Shown: positions 1 through 8,905, numbered from the stretch's first letter. The stretch: DNA of 64,000 nt from JAFNAG01 sp963721405 (GCA_963721405.1 CAVRJA010000014.1:1426001-1490000), one strand, 5' to 3'. Program-made: numbers and translations. The notes: generated by a model not told the origin, from the sequence alone.

Positions 1-792
1 AAATTGGATCACGCGAGCATCGTGGACGGCGCCCGGCTGAGTTACGGAAAGACTCTGCGGTTCAAACACAACAACATGGCCGGGCTCGAGGAGGCTCTGC
101 TTCAGGTTCCCATCGAGAAGGGAAAACTGATCGTGGCGGACGGTGTCTTCAGCATGGATGGAGACATTATCGACCTGCCCGCGACGGTAAGGCTGGCTGA
201 TAAGTACAATGCAATGGTCATGATCGATGACGCTCACGGGATCGGCGTGCTCGGTGAAAAAGGGAGCGGGACCGCCTCTCATTTCGGGCTTACCAACAAG
301 GTGGACCTGATCATGGGGACGTTCAGCAAATCGCTCGCCTCGCTGGGAGGCTTCGTGGCCTCCGACAACGTAACTATCTCCTATCTCAAGCACAACTCGA
401 GGGCCCTCATCTTCAGTGCCAGCCCGTCGCCGGCGAACGTCGCGGCCGTCATGGCGGCGCTCGACATCATTCAGTCCGAACCCGAGCGGATCCGGAAGCT
501 CTGGGACAACACTCACCGCATGGCCAACGGTCTCAAGGGTTTGGGTTATGATCTGGGCAATTCCACCACTCCCATTCTGCCGGTGGCCGTGGGCGACGAT
601 TTGAAGTGCCTGCAGCTGTGCCGGGGATTGCAGGACGAGGGTGTGTTCGTGAATCCGGTTCTGTCTCCCGCCGTTGAGCCCGGGCATTCGCTCCTGCGAG
701 TGAGCCTCATGGCGACACATACGTTCGAGCAAATCGACCGCGCGCTTGATAAGTTCGACCGGGTTGGAAAGAACCTCGGCGTCATCCCCTGA
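1..792 (+). CDS. spt: Serine palmitoyltransferase-like alpha-oxoamine synthase (5' end cut by window)
   Basis: PLP-dependent fold-type I alpha-oxoamine synthase; the frame is open from base 1, so the N-terminus lies outside the window. The aspartate motif MIDDAHGIGVLG (about residues 73-84 of the visible part) and the Schiff-base lysine motif GTFSKSLASLGG are present. The C-terminal EGVFVNPVLSPAVEPGHSLL followed by SLMATHT is typical of bacterial serine palmitoyltransferases rather than BioF or KBL. Known family role: condenses L-serine with an acyl-CoA or acyl-ACP to 3-ketosphinganine, the first step of sphingolipid synthesis. The next genes (GNAT-like acyltransferase, SDR reductase, PAP2, ABC exporter) fit that pathway. 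BioF or 2-amino-3-ketobutyrate ligase is the alternative. Confidence 0.8.
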   Translation, partial: KLDHASIVDGARLSYGKTLRFKHNNMAGLEEALLQVPIEKGKLIVADGVFSMDGDIIDLPATVRLADKYNAMVMIDDAHGIGVLGEKGSGTASHFGLTNKVDLIMGTFSKSLASLGGFVASDNVTISYLKHNSRALIFSASPSPANVAAVMAALDIIQSEPERIRKLWDNTHRMANGLKGLGYDLGNSTTPILPVAVGDDLKCLQLCRGLQDEGVFVNPVLSPAVEPGHSLLRVSLMATHTFEQIDRALDKFDRVGKNLGVIP

Positions 793-806
793 ACCGGCTG
801 GGTGCC

Positions 807-1922
807 ATGCTCATTCGCGAGGTCGTAACGCCGGCAGAAATCGACCGCTTCATCAAGTTTCCCTGGAAGATCTACAGGGACGACCCGAATTGGGTGCCGC
901 CGCTCATCATCGAGCGAAGGGAGTTCCTGAATCCCCGGAAAAACCCGTTTTTCGACCATGCCGGCGTCAAGCTCTTCATGGCTGCCGACGAAGCCGGGAA
1001 CGACCTGGGACGCATCGCGGCCATCGTCAATTTCAATCATCTGCGCGCGCACAACGAAAAGGCCGGTTTTTTCGGCCTGTTCGAGTGTGTCGATGACCAG
1101 GCTGTGGCGGACGCCCTCTTTGACCGGGCCACAGACTTCCTCCGGTCGCACGGCATGACCGTCGCGAGAGGCCCGGAGAACATGAGCGTGAACGATGACA
1201 TCGGCTTGCTGGTCCAGGGCTTCGACTCTCCCCCGACGATCATGATGCCTTACAACCCGCCCTACTATGAGCGGCTGGTCGAAGGGCATGGCTTCAAGAA
1301 AGTCATGGACCTTCTGGCATATTATGGCGAAGCAAAGCCCGGGATGATCCCGGCACGGATGGAGAGAGGAGCCGACATCATCAGCCGGAGACATAGGTTC
1401 AGCGTCCGGCCGCTGCGGATGAAGGATTTCGATGCCGAACTCAAGAGAGTTCACGCTGTTTACACCTCGGCCTGGCAAGAGAACTGGGGCGCCGTGGCGA
1501 TGACGGGCGATGAATTCACGCACCTGGCCGGGAGCCTCAAACAGATCGTCGACCCGGATCTGTGCCTGATCGCCGAGGCAGACGGCGAAACCGCAGGATT
1601 CTCGCTGGCGCTGCCCGACTTCAACCAGGTCCTGATCCGGCTCAACGGCAGGCTGCTCCCGTTCGGGATTTTGAAGTTTTTCTATTACAAGCGCAGGATC
1701 GACGCTGCCCGGATCATTACCATGGGGGTGATCAAAAAATTCCGGCATATGGGAATTGACAGTTGCTTCTATTACGAAACCTATCGGCGTGCGTTGGCGA
1801 AAGGAATCCGGCGCGGGGAGATGTCGTGGGTCCTCGAAAACAACCATGTGATGAACCGGATCCTGCAGAATCTCGGGTTTACGATCTATAAGAAATATCG
1901 CCTTTACGATTTCCCGCTCTAG
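807..1922 (+). CDS. GNAT-fold acyltransferase, candidate bacterial ceramide synthase
   Basis: A 371-residue soluble protein starting 14 bases after the upstream stop. The C-terminal half (about residues 200-371) has a GNAT-like pattern, including GVIKKFRHMGIDSCFYYE and a final segment VLENNHVMNRILQNLGFTIY typical of N-acyltransferases. The N-terminal half, with FPWKIYRDDPNWVPPL, is seen in large proteins usually annotated as hypothetical or GNAT. Position between a serine palmitoyltransferase and an SDR reductase suggests N-acylation of the sphingoid base, as described for Caulobacter bCerS, which is also GNAT-like. Family placement is seen in the sequence; the substrate is inferred from context. 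Another amino-acyl N-acyltransferase is possible. Confidence 0.65.
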   Translation: MLIREVVTPAEIDRFIKFPWKIYRDDPNWVPPLIIERREFLNPRKNPFFDHAGVKLFMAADEAGNDLGRIAAIVNFNHLRAHNEKAGFFGLFECVDDQAVADALFDRATDFLRSHGMTVARGPENMSVNDDIGLLVQGFDSPPTIMMPYNPPYYERLVEGHGFKKVMDLLAYYGEAKPGMIPARMERGADIISRRHRFSVRPLRMKDFDAELKRVHAVYTSAWQENWGAVAMTGDEFTHLAGSLKQIVDPDLCLIAEADGETAGFSLALPDFNQVLIRLNGRLLPFGILKFFYYKRRIDAARIITMGVIKKFRHMGIDSCFYYETYRRALAKGIRRGEMSWVLENNHVMNRILQNLGFTIYKKYRLYDFPL

Positions 1923-1934
1923 ACGTCTGGGACC

Positions 1935-2918
1935 ATGCGAAAAGTGCTCGTTACAGGGGCTTCGGGATTTGTCGGGGGTCACGTGGTCGGCGCCCTCCTG
2001 TCGCGCGGCATCGCGGTACGTTGTCTCGTTCGCGATAAGCGCCGCCTGCAGTTCATCGCGCCAATGGCCCCGGAACTGGCTCTCGGGGATGTTACTCTGC
2101 CCGAGACGCTGCCCGGGTCCCTCGAGGGCGTCGATGCGGTTGTACACTGCGCAGGTCTGACCAGGGCGGCCTCCCTGCAGGCCTTTCGGGACGTCAATGA
2201 AAACGGCTCCCGCAACCTGCTTGCGGCGGTCAAGAACTCCGGACGCGGTATTGTCAAAGTGGTGCACGTCAGCAGCCTGGCCGCAATCGGGCCTGCCGTC
2301 GACGGAATCCCCGTTACGGAGGAAAGCGCTCCGCACCCGGTAAGCGATTACGGCATCAGCAAGCTTGCCGGGCATCGACTGGCCGAGTCATTCATGGGCG
2401 ATCTCCCCGTGAGCATCGTGATCCCCCCGGTTGTATACGGACCGCGCGACGCCGACCTGCTGGTCTACTTCAAGCTTTCCGCGCGCGGGATCATGCCCCT
2501 GCTCGGGAGTGGCCCGCGATCTCTCTCCCTGATTTACGTCAAGGACCTGGCGGAAGCCATAGCTGCCACCCTGGTCAGTGACGAATCGGCGGGGAAATCA
2601 TACCTGGTGGAAGACGGCTGCGTTCAGACATGGGCCAGCCTGGCCGATGCCATCGATGGCGAAATGGGGGCAAACGCCACACGCATCCGCGTGCCCGCGG
2701 CCCTCGCCCGGTTGGCAGGAGTGACCGGCGACTTCGTCTCATCCATATCCGGGAAGACCGCAGTCCTGAATTCCCAGAAGGTGAAGGAGTTTTTGCAGAA
2801 CGCCTGGACCTGCTCTTCGCGGCTCATCCGGGCCGATCTGGGATTCCATCCCCGGTATTCGCTGGAACAGGGCATCAAGGAGACACTCGCCTGGTACAGA
2901 AAGGAAAAATGGCTGTGA
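1935..2918 (+). CDS. NAD(P)-dependent epimerase/reductase of the extended SDR family, candidate ceramide reductase
   Basis: A 327-residue extended SDR. The Rossmann motif GASGFVGG is at residues 8-15 and the catalytic YGISK pair lies near residue 139; HVSSLAAIGP is the catalytic-serine strand. Length and motifs match NAD-dependent epimerase/dehydratase proteins, including CerR, which reduces the 3-keto group of oxidised ceramide in bacterial sphingolipid synthesis. It starts 12 bases after the acyltransferase and its stop TGA shares an A with a downstream ATG (TGATG at 2916-2920), implying translational coupling to the PAP2 gene. Epimerase activity on a nucleotide sugar cannot be excluded from sequence alone; the assignment rests on the neighbours. 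Confidence 0.7.
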   Translation: MRKVLVTGASGFVGGHVVGALLSRGIAVRCLVRDKRRLQFIAPMAPELALGDVTLPETLPGSLEGVDAVVHCAGLTRAASLQAFRDVNENGSRNLLAAVKNSGRGIVKVVHVSSLAAIGPAVDGIPVTEESAPHPVSDYGISKLAGHRLAESFMGDLPVSIVIPPVVYGPRDADLLVYFKLSARGIMPLLGSGPRSLSLIYVKDLAEAIAATLVSDESAGKSYLVEDGCVQTWASLADAIDGEMGANATRIRVPAALARLAGVTGDFVSSISGKTAVLNSQKVKEFLQNAWTCSSRLIRADLGFHPRYSLEQGIKETLAWYRKEKWL

Positions 2919-3898
2919 TGGCCGGGCGTCTGAACCTGGTAGACAAGTCCACCCTGGTCTACAATCTCATCGTGGTTTTGCTGCTGCTCTGCTTTTCCCC
3001 GCACCTGCCTCAGTGGAACCGGCTGATCCTTGTGAATCTCGGGATGATCGCCCTGATTGTTTTCGGGATTCCCCGCGTTACAGAGCGATCTCACGTCCTG
3101 CTCCGGTTCTTCCGGAACCTGTACCCGATGGCCTTTTTCTTCGCGGCCTACACTCAGACGGAGCGAATGAACCGCGTCATCTTCACTGAGTTTCTCGACC
3201 CGCTGTTTCAGCGCATGGAATTCAGAATCTTCGGGTTACAACCGGCCCTGGCGTTCGCGGAGCGATTTCCCCAGTGGTGGTTCGGGGAATACATGTACTT
3301 CGCATACTTCAGCTATTACCTGATGTTTTTGTCGCTGGGCGTGATTCTTTACTTTCGCAGAGACCTGCTCCCGTTCCGTGAGTTCATGTTCACACTGTGC
3401 AACACCTTCTATGTACACTACATCATTTTCATCCTCCTCCCGGTGACCGGACCGCGCGTTTTCGGCGAGTCGGCGGCCGCAACTCGCGGGTTGTTCCCTA
3501 ACCTCATGACAGCGCTCATGAATCGATTCGAACTGGGAGGCGCCGCCTTTCCGAGCTCGCACGTGGCCGTCGCGCTGCTGGTGATGTACTTCGCGTTCCG
3601 CTACCTGCCGCCGAAGACTTTCCTTGTCTATGGGATCCTCGGCATCAGCCTGATGACCGCCACCGTCTACTGTCGCTATCACTACGCAATCGACGTATTT
3701 GCCGGCATTCTGAGCGGCGCCGGCCTGACGTTTTTCTGGCGCTGCGTCTTTCTCTTGAAGACACATCAAGCCGGCGGGACGGGATCGGGGCTTTTGCCTG
3801 AACCTGCGATTCAGACGGTGGCGAGCCCCAAAGGGGCGGATCAGGAACGACCAGGGCGTGAGCCCTGGGAAGGGGGCCCAGCCAAAATCGAGCCCTGA
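2909..3898 (+). CDS. PAP2-superfamily integral membrane phosphatase/phosphotransferase
   Basis: About 329 residues, several hydrophobic segments, and the PAP2 C2/C3 catalytic motifs FPSSHVA (near residue 214) and RYHYAIDV (near residue 255), the H-x-x-x-D pattern shared with Aur1-type inositol phosphorylceramide synthases. In this sphingolipid context it could attach or remove a phospho-headgroup on ceramide at the membrane. Starts at 2909 or 2918 are both in frame and overlap the end of the SDR gene; AAGGA at 2901-2905 favours 2918. The last ~35 codons, ending in GGPAKIEP, lie inside a dispersed GC-rich repeat, so the native C-terminus has probably been replaced or extended by repeat DNA. 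Confidence 0.75.
   Translation: MAVMAGRLNLVDKSTLVYNLIVVLLLLCFSPHLPQWNRLILVNLGMIALIVFGIPRVTERSHVLLRFFRNLYPMAFFFAAYTQTERMNRVIFTEFLDPLFQRMEFRIFGLQPALAFAERFPQWWFGEYMYFAYFSYYLMFLSLGVILYFRRDLLPFREFMFTLCNTFYVHYIIFILLPVTGPRVFGESAAATRGLFPNLMTALMNRFELGGAAFPSSHVAVALLVMYFAFRYLPPKTFLVYGILGISLMTATVYCRYHYAIDVFAGILSGAGLTFFWRCVFLLKTHQAGGTGSGLLPEPAIQTVASPKGADQERPGREPWEGGPAKIEP
3826..3897 (+). repeat. Dispersed GC-rich palindromic repeat overlapping the PAP2 3' end
   Basis: Contains GCCCCAAAGGGGC followed by CAGGAACG and CCAGGGCGTGAGCCCTGG. The same order (AAAGGG, CAGGAA, CCCAGGGCG) is found at 15053-15127 and inverted at 17875-17951. Here it is read through as coding sequence by the PAP2 gene and supplies its stop codon. 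Confidence 0.6.
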
Positions 3899-4087
3899 AG
3901 TTTAGGCACTGGTGCGGACCCTGAAAAATACGTTAGCCAATTTATGAAATCATGCACTGAGGCGGTCGATTCGGGCTTCGCTGCCGGGGGGAAAGGTACT
4001 ACCATAATCAGTCACGCGGGGGCGCCACGGGGCCTGGGATCAGCCGGGCGGGTTGCCCTGCGTGTTGAAGCCGATGGAGGGCCGGAG

Positions 4088-5938
4088 TTGGCGGAGAAGA
4101 AGAAGATTCGCTGGTCGGCGGCGCTGAGTGAGGCGCGCCGCCTGGTCGCAGAGCATCGTGCACGCCTGGCGCTGGGGCTGCTGCTCATGCTGATCGGGCG
4201 TCTGGCGGGGCTGGTTCTGCCTGCGAGTTCGAAGTATCTGATTGATGAGGTCATCGGAAAGCAGCGCTACGAGATGCTGCCGCTGGTGGCCCTGGCTGCG
4301 GGCGTGGCGACTCTGATCGATGCGGCGACCTCGTTTTCTCTTTCTCAAGTCCTCGGTGTAGCCGCCCAGCACGCGATCACCAACATGCGGCGCAGCATCG
4401 AGGCCCACGTCCTGCGGCTTCCGGTGCAGTATTTCGACTCCACTCAGACCGGAGTGCTCATTTCGCGGATCATGACCGATGCCGAGGGCATCCGGAACCT
4501 AGTGGGCACCGGGCTGGTCCAGCTGACCGGCTCCATCGTCACCGGCGTGATCGCCATGGGAGTTCTGTTCTACCTCAACTGGGAGATGACGCTGCTGACT
4601 GTCCTGGTCCTGTTGTGCTTCGGCGGCATCATGGCGTTCGCATTCAAAAAACTGCGCCCCCTCTTTCGCGAGCGTGGAAAGCTGAATGCGGAGGTCACCG
4701 GACGCCTTGCGGAATCGCTGGGCGGCATCCGCATCGTCAAGTCGTATATCGCCGAAAAGCGGGAGCAGATTGTCTTCACTCACGGCGTCCATCGCCTGTT
4801 CCGGAACGTCGCCAGGTCGATCACCGCTGTTTCGGCGACGCAGGCCTTCTCCAGTGTTGTCGTCGGGGCGGTCGGCGTGGTCGTCATTCTGATCGGCGGG
4901 CGCGCCCTGTCGGCGGGGACAATGACGCTGGGCGACCTGGTGATGTACACGTTTTTCACCGGACTGATGGCTTTCCCGCTGGTACAGATCGCCTCGATCG
5001 GCACTCAGATCACCGAGGCGTTTGCGGGCCTCGACCGCATCAACGAGCTCCGGGTCATGACCACCGAAGACGACGACGACAAGGCGAGGAAATCCCTGCC
5101 TGCAGTGAACGGCGAAATCGTTTTCGAAAACGTCAGCTTCGCCTACAACGGGGGCGCGATGGTGCTGAAGGATATTTCTCTACGCGCGCCGGCCGGTTCG
5201 ACGACCGCCCTGGTGGGCTCGAGCGGTTCGGGGAAGAGCACGCTCATCGGCCTGGTGATGGCATTCAATCACCCCCTCAACGGGAGGATTACGATCGACG
5301 GCGTCAACCTGCGGGCTGTGCGGCTGCGGGATTACCGGTCGCACCTGGGCGCCGTCATGCAGGAGAATTTCCTGTTCGACGGCACCGTCGCCGACAACAT
5401 ACGGTTCTCCCGCCCGAGGTCTTCGCAGGAGGAGATCCGTGAGGCCGCCCGCATCGCGCACTGCGACGAGTTCATCGAAGGATTCGAGAAGAAATACGAC
5501 ACGCTGGTCGGCGAGCGCGGCGTCAAACTCTCCGGCGGCCAGCGACAGCGGATCGGCATCGCTCGCGCCATCCTGGCCGATCCGCGAATCCTGATCCTCG
5601 ACGAGGCGACATCGAGCCTCGACAGCGAAAGCGAAGCCATGATCCAGGACGGCCTGCGCCGGTTGCGGCACGGACGCACGACATTCGTGATCGCCCACAG
5701 GCTTTCCACGATCCGCAGCGCCGACCAGATCCTGGTGCTGGAGGAAGGCGAAATCGTGGAACGCGGGACTCATCAGGAATTGCTCGCGGCCAACGGGCGA
5801 TACCGCCAGCTCTACGACAAACAGTACAACTTCGAAAGCGACAAGTTCATCAATCCTGGCGAGGATTTCACTCCCGAGCCGCCCAAGGCAGAGCCGACGC
5901 ATCCGGCCGACGCAGCAGTCCGCATGCCTACGCTCTGA
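4088..5938 (+). CDS. MsbA-like ABC exporter (fused permease and ATPase)
   Basis: A 616-residue half-transporter: an N-terminal six-helix ABC membrane domain (about residues 20-320) and a C-terminal ATPase with Walker A GSSGSGKSTL (about 376), signature LSGGQRQR (about 480), Walker B ILILDEATSSLD (about 500) and H-loop AHRLST (about 535). Start chosen as TTG 4088, because GGAGG sits at 4076-4080 with 7-base spacing; the frame is open to an ATG at 3944 but the extra residues look non-coding. Known family role: ATP-driven flipping of lipids or drugs across the inner membrane. Placement after the ceramide genes suggests a sphingolipid or LPS flippase. Specificity is inferred. Confidence 0.85.
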   Translation: MAEKKKIRWSAALSEARRLVAEHRARLALGLLLMLIGRLAGLVLPASSKYLIDEVIGKQRYEMLPLVALAAGVATLIDAATSFSLSQVLGVAAQHAITNMRRSIEAHVLRLPVQYFDSTQTGVLISRIMTDAEGIRNLVGTGLVQLTGSIVTGVIAMGVLFYLNWEMTLLTVLVLLCFGGIMAFAFKKLRPLFRERGKLNAEVTGRLAESLGGIRIVKSYIAEKREQIVFTHGVHRLFRNVARSITAVSATQAFSSVVVGAVGVVVILIGGRALSAGTMTLGDLVMYTFFTGLMAFPLVQIASIGTQITEAFAGLDRINELRVMTTEDDDDKARKSLPAVNGEIVFENVSFAYNGGAMVLKDISLRAPAGSTTALVGSSGSGKSTLIGLVMAFNHPLNGRITIDGVNLRAVRLRDYRSHLGAVMQENFLFDGTVADNIRFSRPRSSQEEIREAARIAHCDEFIEGFEKKYDTLVGERGVKLSGGQRQRIGIARAILADPRILILDEATSSLDSESEAMIQDGLRRLRHGRTTFVIAHRLSTIRSADQILVLEEGEIVERGTHQELLAANGRYRQLYDKQYNFESDKFINPGEDFTPEPPKAEPTHPADAAVRMPTL

Positions 5939-5984
5939 GTGCCCGTCCGCGATTCGATTTCTTTTCCGGTTGTCGCGAAACCTC

Positions 5985-6196
5985 AATGTTGATCGGGGAA
6001 CTGATACAAAGCTGGAGGTGAACTTGGTGGCTGACAACGCCAGCACCAGCCCCATGCCTGATCCGATCGTCGCGATCTTGAATCCCTCGCCAACCACGAG
6101 CTGCGTGATGTCTTTCCGCTGAGCTCCGAGAGGCGCCCGGATGCCGATCTCGCGGATGCGTTGCGCTACTGAGTAAGAAACAACACCATATGTGAG
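5985..6196 (-). pseudogene. Remnant of a MacB/FtsX-type ABC permease (acidobacterial orphan permease family)
   Basis: On the minus strand the DNA reads YGVVSYSVAQRIREIGIR then APLGAQRKDITQLVVGEGF and IGSGMGLVLAL, which is the last cytoplasmic loop and helix of FtsX-domain permeases of the acidobacterial duplicated orphan permease type. Only about 70 codons survive, with no start and no remaining upstream domains. Similarity ends near a TTGTCGCGAAACC motif (5970-5982) that resembles the ends of the hexamer-arm element described elsewhere in the window, so insertion or deletion at that motif may have cut the gene. Confidence 0.7.
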
Positions 6197-6259
6197 TTAT
6201 CGTCGCCAGTCCCCGGTGCTCCGCAAAGCCTCGATGGCAGGTCGCCCGTCATCGGGATT

Positions 6260-6500
6260 TTAGGGTTTCTGCCAGGGGATGCGCGGATTTTCCAGGAGAT
6301 CGAAACCTCTGGAGGCCAGCAGGCTTCGGCAATGGGAGCAGAGGTCATATTCATGATCGCAAGTGGCGAAGCTGCCTGCGGCATTCTGCATGAGACAGCC
6401 TGCCCTGGTGCAGTGAGCCAGGCCGAGAGTATGCCCGATCTCGTGCACCGATCCGTTCCACTACGTTGGTCGTGCGCCGAAGCGATTCATCGTGAATGCC
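6260..6500 (-). pseudogene. Remnant of an archaemetzincin-family zinc metalloprotease
   Basis: Residues VHEIGHTLGLAHC followed by LMQNAAG and CDHEYDLCSHC (6260-6448) carry the complete archaemetzincin signature: HExxHxxGxxH zinc site plus the downstream cysteine-rich CxxC cluster. Just upstream of the zinc site the frame meets a TAG stop, while a neighbouring frame reads RRTTNVVERIG, which fits the expected sequence before HEIGH; this indicates a single-base frameshift. The N-terminal two thirds of a normal protein (about 180 residues) is missing. Decayed fragment. Confidence 0.65.
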
Positions 6501-6537
6501 ATCCTGGAATCCGGCAGTAATTAAAAGAGGGGAAACG

Positions 6538-6576
6538 TGGACACCCACTCTATTTTGTATCTTTGGTGGGTGTCCA
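6538..6576 (-). terminator. Stem-loop downstream of the VWFA gene, possible terminator
   Basis: TGGACACCCAC at 6538-6548 pairs with GTGGGTGTCCA at 6566-6576, an 11-bp stem with a 17-base loop. Read on the minus strand it is followed by TTTCCCCTCTTTTAA, an interrupted T-rich run. It lies 24 bases after the stop of the 6600-7544 gene. Confidence 0.45.
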
Positions 6577-6599
6577 GGTTCTTTCCAGATTCTTCCCGG

Positions 6600-7544
6600 T
6601 CATTGCGCCGAGTAGGTGCGCCTGTAATTGATCGTGTAATTCTTGCCGGGCAGCGACACTTCGATCCGCCGCGGTTTTGTTTCGGCGGGGCTGATTTCAG
6701 TCAGGTATGCGAGGGCATAGTAGTTCTTCAACGAAAACGCGATCTTTTGGCATACGCCGTGGATGTCTTCGGTTTCCGCGGAAAACTGACGCCCTCCGGA
6801 CTCTCTCATCAGCTGGTTCCTGCTGACTTTGTCGCCCCCGAGGGTGATCAGGAGGGCTGCTTGATTGCTGAAGCCCAGCGTCAACAGGGTGCAGCCGGAT
6901 CGTTGGACATGCTCAACCGTGGCGGGCCCCAGTCCGCGAAAGCGGTTGGAAATCACCAGCAGCGCCTTCTTCCCGTTGTTTGTCGCGCGAAGCTTGCCGA
7001 TGGCCAGGTCGATGGCGAGTCCCGTCAGCGGTTGCCTGCCAAAAAGCTCACTTAAGATCCCGCCTGATCCTCCTGACAGGACATTGATGTTGTCGAGGGC
7101 TTCCACGAGGAGGCCGCGATCCGATGTGAAGCCCTGTTCGAGATAGGCATCCCTCGAGTCGAAGGAGTACAGGCAGAGGTCGTCGGCGCGCGCAAGCGTA
7201 TGAGCGAGATCTATGATGAACCGCTTGCAGACAATCAGCTTCTCGGAGGCAATCGCGCTCGTGTCCAGAACCATGGCCAGGCTGACGGGTCTGTCGGCCT
7301 GCCAGGCGAAATTCGTGATCTCCACCGGCTTGCCGTCCTCTTTCACGGCAAAGTCCTGCCTGACCAGGCCCGGAACAGGATTGCCCTGCTGATCCAATAC
7401 CTCGACGTCCAGGGATACGAGGTTGACCTGGACATTGAATCTGGGCTGCTGTTGCTTTTGCCCCTTTTGTGCCGAAGCCTGGAAGGAAATCAAAAATAGA
7501 AGGGCAAGTGCCCGGAGAACCGGCTTTCGCTCGGGAAGGCTCAT
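6600..7544 (-). CDS. Secreted VWFA-related domain protein, acidobacterial type
   Basis: A 314-residue protein with an N-terminal signal peptide (hydrophobic LRALALLFLISFQASA, cut after ASA). After a basic, glutamine-rich linker comes VNLVSLDVEVLDQQGNPVPG and DFAVKEDGKPVEI, then a von Willebrand A-like fold opening with SLAMVLDTSA. This arrangement is the VWFA-related domain family expanded in Acidobacteria; function is unknown beyond probable metal-dependent adhesion or protein contacts outside the cytoplasm. The MIDAS-like DTSA replaces the classical DxSxS. The ATG at 7544 was chosen; a TTG two codons upstream is possible. Monocistronic, with a stem-loop after its stop. Confidence 0.8.
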   Translation of the reverse strand: MSLPERKPVLRALALLFLISFQASAQKGQKQQQPRFNVQVNLVSLDVEVLDQQGNPVPGLVRQDFAVKEDGKPVEITNFAWQADRPVSLAMVLDTSAIASEKLIVCKRFIIDLAHTLARADDLCLYSFDSRDAYLEQGFTSDRGLLVEALDNINVLSGGSGGILSELFGRQPLTGLAIDLAIGKLRATNNGKKALLVISNRFRGLGPATVEHVQRSGCTLLTLGFSNQAALLITLGGDKVSRNQLMRESGGRQFSAETEDIHGVCQKIAFSLKNYYALAYLTEISPAETKPRRIEVSLPGKNYTINYRRTYSAQ

Positions 7545-7762
7545 CTGCAATCCATCGGTCGAACTCCGCTGTTTCGTGACGGCGACATGAGAGTTTTAGC
7601 GCAATCATCCCGGCGGAACAACGGCAATTTGCGCACTCGTGACCGCCCCGGCTCCTTGAAGATCTCCCCAGGCGGGTGGTATAAGTCCGGATACTTGCGG
7701 CCCCGGGTCCGGGCGGGGCAAATGAACTTCGAGCGTGTGGAAGGGACTGTCGGGAGGGAAAC

Positions 7763-8704
7763 ATGAAGATCGCCGTGATGGGGGCGGGAGGCGTGGGCGG
7801 CTATTACGGCGGGCGGTTGTGCGCTGCCGGTGAGGACGTGACGCTGATCGCCCGGGGCGCGCATTTAGCTGCCATCCTGGAGAACGGGCTACAGGTGCGA
7901 AGCGCCGCCGGCGATTTTCATGTGCGGCCGAAAGCGACGCGGGATCCTGCGGAAATCGGACCGGTGGATCTCGTGCTGTTCAGTGTGAAGTCCTACGATA
8001 CGGAAGAGGCCGCGAGGCAGATCCTTCCCATCACGGGTCCTGATACCGCGGTCCTCTGCGTTCAGAATGGCGTGGACAACGAAGATAAACTGGCGCGAAT
8101 CGTGGGGGCCGGACACATCCTGGCTGGCGTCGTCCACGTTCTGTCCACAGTAAGCGCGCCCGGGATCATCAACCAGACGGCGGGCCCGCGCACTCTTCGT
8201 TTCGGCGAACTGGACGGGCGCCTGACGACCCGCACGGAAGGCATCCTTCGGGCTTTCAGGACCGCGAGCGTCCAGACAGATGTCTCGACCAACATCCAGG
8301 TTGATCTCTGGCAGAAATTCCTGTTCATCTGCGCCCAGGGGGGTGTCACCGCAATGACGCGGCTCGGCATAGGCGAGATCCTCGGTTGTCAGGCCACGGC
8401 GGATTTCTATCGGGGCGTGATGGAGGAGATTTACGCCGTTGCATCGGCAAGAGGTGTGGTTTTGCCCGCCGACTCTATAGAGCGCACGCTCGCATTCGTC
8501 CGGAACCAGCACCCCGACATGCGGTCCTCATTGGCCCATGATCTGGAAAAGGGGAACCGCCTTGAAGTCGAAGCGCTCGTAGGAACCGTGGTGCGCTTCG
8601 GCAGGGAAGCGGGCGTCCCCACTCCGTTCTGCTTCTCCATCTATGCATGCCTGTTGCCCCATCACATCCGCGCGCTTGCCGCCAGGGGCGGGCTGACGAG
8701 TTGA
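7763..8704 (+). CDS. panE: 2-dehydropantoate 2-reductase (ketopantoate reductase)
   Basis: A 313-residue ApbA/PanE-type reductase. The N-terminal NADP-binding motif GAGGVGGYYGGRL is at residues 7-19; LVLFSVKSYDT carries the conserved lysine region and LWQKFLFICAQGG the second conserved lysine segment that binds ketopantoate. The reaction is NADPH-dependent reduction of 2-dehydropantoate to pantoate in coenzyme A synthesis. GGGAGG at 7753-7758 supports the ATG at 7763. The gene stands alone, divergent from the VWFA gene. ApbA paralogues acting on other 2-oxo acids cannot be excluded without other pantothenate genes nearby. Confidence 0.85.
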   Translation: MKIAVMGAGGVGGYYGGRLCAAGEDVTLIARGAHLAAILENGLQVRSAAGDFHVRPKATRDPAEIGPVDLVLFSVKSYDTEEAARQILPITGPDTAVLCVQNGVDNEDKLARIVGAGHILAGVVHVLSTVSAPGIINQTAGPRTLRFGELDGRLTTRTEGILRAFRTASVQTDVSTNIQVDLWQKFLFICAQGGVTAMTRLGIGEILGCQATADFYRGVMEEIYAVASARGVVLPADSIERTLAFVRNQHPDMRSSLAHDLEKGNRLEVEALVGTVVRFGREAGVPTPFCFSIYACLLPHHIRALAARGGLTS

Positions 8705-8905
8705 TGGAACGGCGCGGGCACTCGCGGCTGTATTCATAGCCGCACGTGTAAGCAAGCGGATCGGCCGCCGGTTTCCTGTGTTGATGAGGTCCTGCCCTTA
8801 TCACCCGCTCCCTTACGGTCGCGGCTCTGAATAGGGTCGCGGTTCGCTGTTTTTGTCCGTCACTGATGTCGCTGTGCGTGTTGGTCCACGCGGACGGCGA
8901 ACCCG

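Noticed and set aside
546..2375. 609-codon minus-strand frame opposite the ceramide genes
   Set aside because: It covers three well-supported plus-strand genes and has no recognisable domain; a GC-rich antisense shadow.
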